Part shown: positions 60,914 through 64,000 of the stretch, in pieces
Position numbering within the stretch: the first letter of the stretch is position 1
Layout: every line of letters starts with the position of its first letter
Source of the DNA: QHXW01 sp963847515
GTDB lineage: Bacteria > Acidobacteriota > Terriglobia > Bryobacterales > Bryobacteraceae
Assembly (NCBI GenBank): GCA_963847515.1
Contig: CAWKAA010000002.1
Span: forward strand, 744,001-808,000
Length of the DNA: 64,000 nt
Direction of reading: 5' to 3'
The notes under the pieces: generated by a model
What the model was told of the DNA's origin: nothing
Seen by the model: the letters and a program-made list of their open reading frames with translations, nothing else
Databases searched by the model: none
Made by a program: the position numbers and the translations under genes

Positions 60914-63691
60914 ATGAGTGAGAGTTTGCAGAAATTGCGTCCGGACCGGGACTTATTGTGTTATTTCCTGGAGCCGTCGGCGGCGGCGGCGCTGAGTGCG
61001 ACGAGCGCGACGGGGTTCACGATATCTGGCTCGTGGCGCCAGCAGTTCGACTGGGTCGTCATCGAGTGGAACCGGAATAATACATTCGAGCATCCAGTAT
61101 TTCGTAACCTTCCTGACGGCGACCTGAGCGGCCTCGTGCTGACTTACGATGAGACTCGCCAAACTTGCATCCCTCTGGATTCGAGTTTATTCCCCACCGT
61201 AGATTGGCCGTCACTTCGCATCTGGGCTGATCCGGGTGGCGTGGAGGCACTTTACAAAGTACCAATCAAATCCCACGCCACGCCGATTGCCGGGAGCTAT
61301 CAACCGGCAACGGCGACGTTCACGCTCACGGGCACTCTGACGGCGGGGGACTGGGTGGAACTGGCGTGGTCTTCGGAGCACTATAACCATCTGGTTGCGG
61401 GCGGAGACACGCTGGACAGCGTGGTGCAAAACATTGTGGACGCGATCAACCTGGCGCCGTCGCCGACGATGCGGGCAGCCGGCAGCGGAAGTCAGATCAC
61501 ATTAACGCTGCTATCTAGCACGGCGGGCGCCAATGGAAACCGAATCGGTGTGTACGGGAACGTGCAGGCAGATGCCGGTCCGAACCAGCCGGTCACAGAG
61601 ACCTGGCAACCGTGGTTTCAGCAAATGAGTGGAGGAATATCTCCGACACAATGGAGAGTTACGCTGGACTTCAGCTCTTTGGTGGCGGACGACAACATAA
61701 CTGTCATCCCAACACAGTCGATTCGCAAGATGCGTTGGACTTACTCGGCAGATTTGCAGGCGGGAATTTATCAGCGCAGCGAGTTCCAAGTAACTATTTC
61801 GAACTGGACAGTAAGTGGGAGCAACCTAACTTACCAGGTCGCGGGGCCCGGCAGCCGTCGAATTGAAGATACAGCACCGGAGGCTGTTTACTCGGGCAAC
61901 TGGACCTTGGGAACCGGAAATTTCTCCGGAGGCACCATTCATGTTACTACTACTCCAGGCGATTCGATTTCGTGCACATACCGCGCAAGCCAGGCGCACC
62001 AGCTTTACCTGGGGACAAGGAGAACGTTTAGCGGTGCGCAGGTGACGGTGGCCGTCGATCAGCAGCCGGCCACCACCGTGAATTTACTTCTGGCCGGCGA
62101 GGATGTGCTGGTGAGAATCCCGCTGGGAACATTCTCGGGCCAAGACCCGCATACGGTGACGGTGACCCATGCGGGTAGCACGGGCGGAAGCTTTTATTTT
62201 GACTTTCTGGAGCTGGCAGTGACTACGGCGATCTTGCCAACGTTTACGCCAAATACGCGGATGACGCTGGCGACCGACTGGGACACCGACCATTCCATCG
62301 CATTGGCGCCGGAGAGAACGGCGTGGATGATTCAGGCATTGGGCTTCACGGGAAGGGCCAATCACTATGCTGGCGCACTCCGGCATTACGAACTCGTGCC
62401 ACACAATTACAGCTACGCATCGGCGACGGTGCAGTTCAATGGCGTACCCACACGGAGCGCGATCACAACTTTGAGTATCGGCCTGCTTGGTTCGTCCACG
62501 CCGCCGACGGCGATCCCGCACCTGAATTTATTCGGTGACACGGCAGTAAGTATTGCCAAAGCGTTTGAACTGGAGATCAATAGCGGCTACACAGCCATCT
62601 GGGCCCAGGCCAACGGAAACATTTTGACAATTTACTCTCGAGAGATCGGCGGGGACGGAAACCTGATCACGCTCTCGACGGACCCAGCGGCCGGTACATT
62701 CGCACTTCAGGCGAGCGGAGCCACGCTCGCGGGCGGGACGGGCGGGTCCGCGATAAACGGCGGCAATGACGACAACTGGGTGACGGATCTGAGCGTGGTA
62801 CCCAGAATGAACCGCGCGGCGCGCGACTGGAGCCGCAGTCTATTTCGCGCATTGCAGGGGTATGGAATTGCGGCTACTGGGGCTCTCAGCATGGAACTGG
62901 GGCACGGCGATGCTTCGGTCGAGGCGGGAATCGCGCAACGATATCCGAGTGGGAATGCCGTCGTGCTGAACACTCCAGCGCTGCAGACGAATTTCTCTCC
63001 AACGAGCACGGCGTTCTGGAAACAGGCGTACCTGGACCTGGCGACTTTGATGCAAGAAGCCGGGCAGGTACCGTATCTGCAATTCGGCGAAGTGCAGTGG
63101 TGGTACTTTCCCGACGATGGCTCGGGAATGCCGTATTATGACGCGTACACCACAAGTACGTTCGCGGCAACCTACGGCCACGCGATGCAGGTGTTCACGA
63201 ATAGTAACGTATCGCCGTCGGCATATCCGCAAGAAGCCCAGTTTCTGCCTGGGCTAATCGGCGCGTTTACCAGCGCGATTATGAGCTTCGTCCGAACAAC
63301 ATTCCCCAACGCGAAGTTCGAAGTGCTGTATCCGCCGGATGTGAATGACACGCCGCTGGACGGCGCGGTGAATCTGCCGGCGAGCTGGAATCCGGCGACG
63401 CTCGATTGTCTGAAGACGGAGAATTTTAGTTTCACCGGCGGGCGCAATCTCGACTTGGCCAGGAACTCCGTCCTATTACCAATGCAGATGGGATTTGCGC
63501 TGGCCAACAGCAGCCATCTGGTGGGAATTACCGGCTACACGACTCCGTGGGAGAAAGAAGCCCGGATATCGCTGGGGCAAAATGTGGAGTCGGTGGTGCT
63601 GTTTGCGCTCGACCAGTACTGTTTGATGAGCTGCCCGATCCCGCTGTCGCCGGGGGCGCGCAGGGGGGTGCATATGGGGGCCGTGCGCTGA
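60914..63691 (+). CDS. Large tail fibre/adhesin-like protein
   Basis: A 925-aa protein from ATG 60914; upstream codons fall in the REP-like gap. The first ~600 residues are beta-rich modules (FTISGSWRQQFDWVVIEWNRN, ATFTLTGTLTAGDWVELAWS, IEDTAPEAVYSGNWTLGTGNFSGGTI). From about 640 the sequence changes to an alpha/beta region (RAARDWSRSLFRALQGYGIAATGALSMELGHGD, FWKQAYLDLATLMQEAGQVPYLQFGEVQWWYFPDDGSGMPYYDAYT) with the rhythm of a TIM-barrel glycosidase-like domain, including an FGEVQWW strand end. It may bind or degrade cell-surface glycan, or form a tail shaft layer. There is no ribosome site. Family not recognised with certainty. Confidence 0.65.
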   Translation: MSESLQKLRPDRDLLCYFLEPSAAAALSATSATGFTISGSWRQQFDWVVIEWNRNNTFEHPVFRNLPDGDLSGLVLTYDETRQTCIPLDSSLFPTVDWPSLRIWADPGGVEALYKVPIKSHATPIAGSYQPATATFTLTGTLTAGDWVELAWSSEHYNHLVAGGDTLDSVVQNIVDAINLAPSPTMRAAGSGSQITLTLLSSTAGANGNRIGVYGNVQADAGPNQPVTETWQPWFQQMSGGISPTQWRVTLDFSSLVADDNITVIPTQSIRKMRWTYSADLQAGIYQRSEFQVTISNWTVSGSNLTYQVAGPGSRRIEDTAPEAVYSGNWTLGTGNFSGGTIHVTTTPGDSISCTYRASQAHQLYLGTRRTFSGAQVTVAVDQQPATTVNLLLAGEDVLVRIPLGTFSGQDPHTVTVTHAGSTGGSFYFDFLELAVTTAILPTFTPNTRMTLATDWDTDHSIALAPERTAWMIQALGFTGRANHYAGALRHYELVPHNYSYASATVQFNGVPTRSAITTLSIGLLGSSTPPTAIPHLNLFGDTAVSIAKAFELEINSGYTAIWAQANGNILTIYSREIGGDGNLITLSTDPAAGTFALQASGATLAGGTGGSAINGGNDDNWVTDLSVVPRMNRAARDWSRSLFRALQGYGIAATGALSMELGHGDASVEAGIAQRYPSGNAVVLNTPALQTNFSPTSTAFWKQAYLDLATLMQEAGQVPYLQFGEVQWWYFPDDGSGMPYYDAYTTSTFAATYGHAMQVFTNSNVSPSAYPQEAQFLPGLIGAFTSAIMSFVRTTFPNAKFEVLYPPDVNDTPLDGAVNLPASWNPATLDCLKTENFSFTGGRNLDLARNSVLLPMQMGFALANSSHLVGITGYTTPWEKEARISLGQNVESVVLFALDQYCLMSCPIPLSPGARRGVHMGAVR

Positions 63692-63748
63692 AGGCCGACT
63701 TCGATTTGCCGCGAATGGATGTCATTTAAAGTTGCAACGGGCTGCGTT

Positions 63749-63770
63749 GGGGACGCAGAAGTCAGTCCCC
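63749..63770. repeat. REP-like hairpin after the phage cluster
   Basis: GGGGAC-GCAGAAGTCA-GTCCCC, a 6-bp GC-rich stem between the convergent fibre and hydrolase genes. It is similar in core (GGGGAC/GTCCCC) to the palindromes at 60781-60865, and may serve as a bidirectional terminator. Confidence 0.5.
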
Positions 63771-63783
63771 ATTTCGCAGATAC

Positions 63784-64000
63784 TTACCGCCGTTGATGTT
63801 CAGCTCGGGCCCTCGCCTCATAGACGGCCCGGCCCTGTGCGAACGCATCTTTGGACGCCTGCTTGTCGGAGGGACGCGCGAACTTCGCTTCGGTGTCGAG
63901 CCAATGAATGGCATTGTCGACATATCGCACAAAGTACTCGGCATCCTCCCAGCTCCGTATCGGCGCTCCGTCGCAGATCAGGTAAACAGGCGAAGAGTGC
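63784..64000 (-). CDS. CehA/McbA-type metallohydrolase, C-terminal end
   Basis: The minus-strand frame, open to the right edge, encodes HSSPVYLICDGAPIRSWEDAEYFVRYVDNAIHWLDTEAKFARPSDKQASKDAFAQGRAVYEARARAEHQRR and stops at 63784. This matches the C-terminal region of CehA/McbA family (PHP-domain) hydrolases of Acidobacteriota, where SSPVY precedes a helix pair R..DA.YFV..ID.AI. The metal-binding residues lie outside the window. It converges on the phage-like cluster and marks its right flank as host sequence. Confidence 0.6.
   Translation of the reverse strand, partial: HSSPVYLICDGAPIRSWEDAEYFVRYVDNAIHWLDTEAKFARPSDKQASKDAFAQGRAVYEARARAEHQRR

Larger units (their letters stand above)
46991..63691 (+). 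mobile_element. Phage-derived structural gene cluster (defective prophage or GTA-like)
   Basis: Sixteen consecutive plus-strand genes with small gaps or overlaps follow the order of a tailed (siphovirus-like) phage: terminase, portal, scaffold, coat, connectors, tail tube, chaperones, tape measure, tail tip, fibre. The flanks are a host foldase gene and a host hydrolase gene. No integrase, repressor, replication, holin or endolysin gene is visible within it or beside it. This content and its 16.7-kb size match both remnant prophages and gene-transfer agents. The genes are intact, which argues for maintained function. Confidence 0.7.

Noticed and set aside
1..64000. CRISPR array
   Set aside because: No regularly spaced short direct repeats and no cas genes were seen anywhere in the window.

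Overview
The window looks like a chromosomal segment of an Acidobacteriota bacterium, probably Solibacter/Bryobacter-like. This is inferred from the gene content: a very large TonB-dependent receptor with an N-terminal carboxypeptidase-regulatory domain, ASPIC/UnbV and giant TPR proteins, multihaem cytochromes fused to TPRs, DUF2127/DUF1328/DUF3300 membrane proteins, and many decayed mobile elements. It is not proven by a marker gene, and no complete rRNA or tRNA gene was seen.

Region 1 (1-17.1 kb) is mostly intact host metabolism. It holds the end of moaA, a secreted GH36-type alpha-galactosidase, small membrane proteins, and then a block bounded by two ~115-bp direct repeats. Each repeat contains the 3' end of a DUF2127 gene plus the 3' part of a tRNA-Gln. 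The block carries a LacI regulator with a palindromic operator candidate, a 1145-aa TonB-dependent receptor, an ASPIC/UnbV (CRTAC) protein, an 896-codon TPR protein, and two overlapping genes for exported cytochromes with 8 and 7 CXXCH haem motifs. At the right border an alpha-L-fucosidase (GH29) tail is cut exactly at the repeat.

Region 2 (17.1-29 kb) is a gene graveyard followed by a small redox cluster. Relics include an hsdR C-terminus, a CheY fused to a frameshifted CheB/CheR-type histidine kinase, two inverted tyrosine-recombinase tails joined at a palindrome, and SDR fragments on both strands. Intact genes follow: an SnoaL/NTF2-like protein, two SDR oxidoreductases (with a frameshifted F420/NADP-type reductase between them), and a divergent AraC regulator.

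Region 3 (29-45.7 kb) is dominated by mobile elements: IS110 relics, an rve-type transposase, an IS66 transposase preceded by a DruA-family (DUF4338) gene, a broken large serine recombinase with a 52-codon leader gene, a truncated group II intron reverse transcriptase, and a RAYT relic. Between them lie a FAD disulfide-oxidoreductase-like gene, a HEPN-motif protein, and truncated DUF3300 and DUF4760-like genes. Two reading frames here are interrupted by UGA where Trp is expected.

Region 4 (45.9-64 kb) holds a PpiC-type lipoprotein foldase, then a nearly gap-free, co-directional 16.7-kb cluster of tailed-phage structural genes, then the end of a CehA/McbA-type hydrolase on the other strand. 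The cluster covers a terminase, portal, scaffold-like protein, P22-like coat, connectors, tail tube, tail chaperones joined by a -1 frameshift signal, a very short tape-measure candidate, tail-tip proteins and a large fibre-like protein. No integrase, repressor, replication or lysis gene is visible beside it. It is either a defective prophage or a gene-transfer-agent-like, domesticated particle, and it is the most interesting system in the window.
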